A stretch of DNA of 64,000 nt. Origin: Phorcus lineatus (taxonomy: Eukaryota > Mollusca > Gastropoda > Trochida > Trochidae). How positions within the stretch are numbered: the first letter of the stretch is position 1; every line of letters starts with the position of its first letter. The stretch is taken from positions 35,561,484 through 35,625,483 of the forward strand of contig OV121095.1 of the NCBI GenBank assembly GCA_921293015.1. Direction: 5' to 3'. The notes under the pieces were generated by a model. The model worked only from the letters and a program-made list of their open reading frames with translations. It had not been told where the DNA came from and ran no database searches. Below, piece by piece: positions 62,912 to 64,000 of this stretch. A program made the translations under genes and the position numbers.

Positions 62912-64000
62912 CTGAAGTGAAAATACATTTAAAGATATGTTTTCACTTATTGGATAAATCTGGTAGCGAAGAAAGTGAAAGTGAAGAAAGTTCAATATCA
63001 GAAGATTTATTTGGTTAAAATAAAAGACTACATGATTTCTAATCGCTGATGCAATAAGGCTAAGTATTAAGCGAACCATTTAAACAAAACATTAATTTTT
63101 CAATTTTCATTTCTTTCCGGAACCTTTTGCCTTGGCTAAAATAGCATACACTGATACAAAATGAATAAATGCTTACATAAAAAAGTTCAAATCCTCTACT
63201 TAACAATAAACAAGGTAGAAACATGACTTTTCATTTAATATAAATCATGAATGTTTATTGATGATCATCGTCTTTATTCATATGAGATCTACGTGCTGTT
63301 GATATGTTAAGTTGCTTGATTGATGTATAAGAACAAATACAAAACCGTTGCATGTTGTTTATAAATACTTCAAATTTGTAACATTGCACATTTGAGCAAA
63401 AATCAATAAAGTAAACAACGTGATGTTTCAAGTGAGAATGATATGAAGTTATTGTACACTAACTGGAGCAAGAAAACTATTCTCTTCTGAATGTATTCAT
63501 CTGCTAGAAAAGTACTTTATCTGAAAGCCTGATAACAGATAATCGATTTTCGACGCAGGCATAATGAACAGTTAACAATCAATTATCATAATGTTTTAAC
63601 TGGAAAAAAGAAACGGTGCTACAATAGATCTTGCAGTTATCAATCGGATTTTCAGTTATGTATAGCCGAGATCAACAGTCCTGTCTTCTTGACGGATTTA
63701 CATCTTCCGTCTTGATTCCCTGTAGATCACTGTCAACCAATCATTAAAACAATAAACAAGGTAAAAACATGACTTTTTATTGAATATAAATCAACTTGAA
63801 TGTTTATTAATGATCATCGTCTTTATTCATATGAGATCTACGTGCTGTTGATATGTTGTAGTTGTTTGATTGATGTATAAGAACTAATAAAAAAACCGTT
63901 GCATGCTGTTTATAAATACTTCAAGTTCGTAACATTGCACATTTGAGCAAAGATCAATAAAGTAAACAACGTGATGTTTCAACTGACAATAATTTGAGGT
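62912..64000. other. Upstream intron, right window edge
   Basis: Part of the intron 5' of exon 1. No exon is recognised. It holds two copies, 546 bp apart, of a 250-bp sequence (63202-63459 and 63748-64000). The second is cut by the window edge. Confidence 0.6.
63202..64000. repeat. Duplicated 250-bp segment, 546-bp offset
   Basis: aacaataaacaagg, gatcatcgtctttattcata, tgagatctacgtgctgttga and agtaaacaacgtgatgtttc occur in both copies with a few per cent differences and small indels. Confidence 0.9.

Overview
The window is animal nuclear DNA, AT-rich and intron-rich. I read it as part of one very long gene on the minus strand. I see no second host gene. The repeats suggest a mollusc, perhaps a bivalve. 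They include tRNA-derived SINEs, a repeat opening with an AGCTCATCTGG-type motif, a Penelope-like endonuclease, several MITE families and many intronic minisatellites. The taxon call is an inference from repeat style and no species is claimed.

The gene encodes a divergent member of the inositol 1,4,5-trisphosphate receptor (IP3R/ITPR) family, the large Ca2+-release channels of the endoplasmic reticulum. I reconstructed 47 coding exons between 62911 (5' side) and 433 (3' side). All 46 internal junctions keep the reading frame. They use GT-AG sites except one GC-AG intron. The joined exons give about 5,113 nt, or 1,704 residues. They follow the IP3R order: end of the N-terminal suppressor beta-trefoil (exons 1-7), second beta-trefoil with MIR-like repeats (exons 8-13), first RIH/alpha-helical ligand-binding region (exons 14-19), central helical solenoid (exons 20-31), second RIH-like region (exons 32-39), and the third helical region up to the segment before RIH-associated (exons 40-47). 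The start codon exon lies beyond the right edge. The channel-forming transmembrane part and C-terminus lie beyond the left edge.

The most interesting point is the ligand pocket. Aligned by eye with mammalian IP3R1, the helical half keeps most basic contacts (K508, R511, R568 and K569 equivalents, with R504 as K and Y567 as S). The beta-trefoil loop T266-T267-G268-R269 reads M-R-P-I and K249 reads A. This may be an IP3R paralogue with altered or lost IP3 binding.

The introns hold the rest. There are two copies each of a 270-bp foldback MITE (24511, 30416) and a roughly 600-bp MITE with TA duplications (16472, 22680). There is an 895-bp long-TIR element (61429-62323) and two copies of a palindromic element (5607, 9406). 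SINEs lie at 668, 19890 and 54635, with a fragment at 3337. A 5'-truncated Penelope-like element sits inside TATG microsatellite (37187-37693). Satellites occur at 27420-29665 (about 108 bp x 21), 52250-53021 (23 bp x about 33) and 55262-55490 (36 bp). Several tandem duplications touch exon edges and copy splice-site or exon sequence, including a broken duplicate of exon 4 and a triplicated 3' splice site of exon 35. Introns not described separately are AT-rich and I see nothing further in them.
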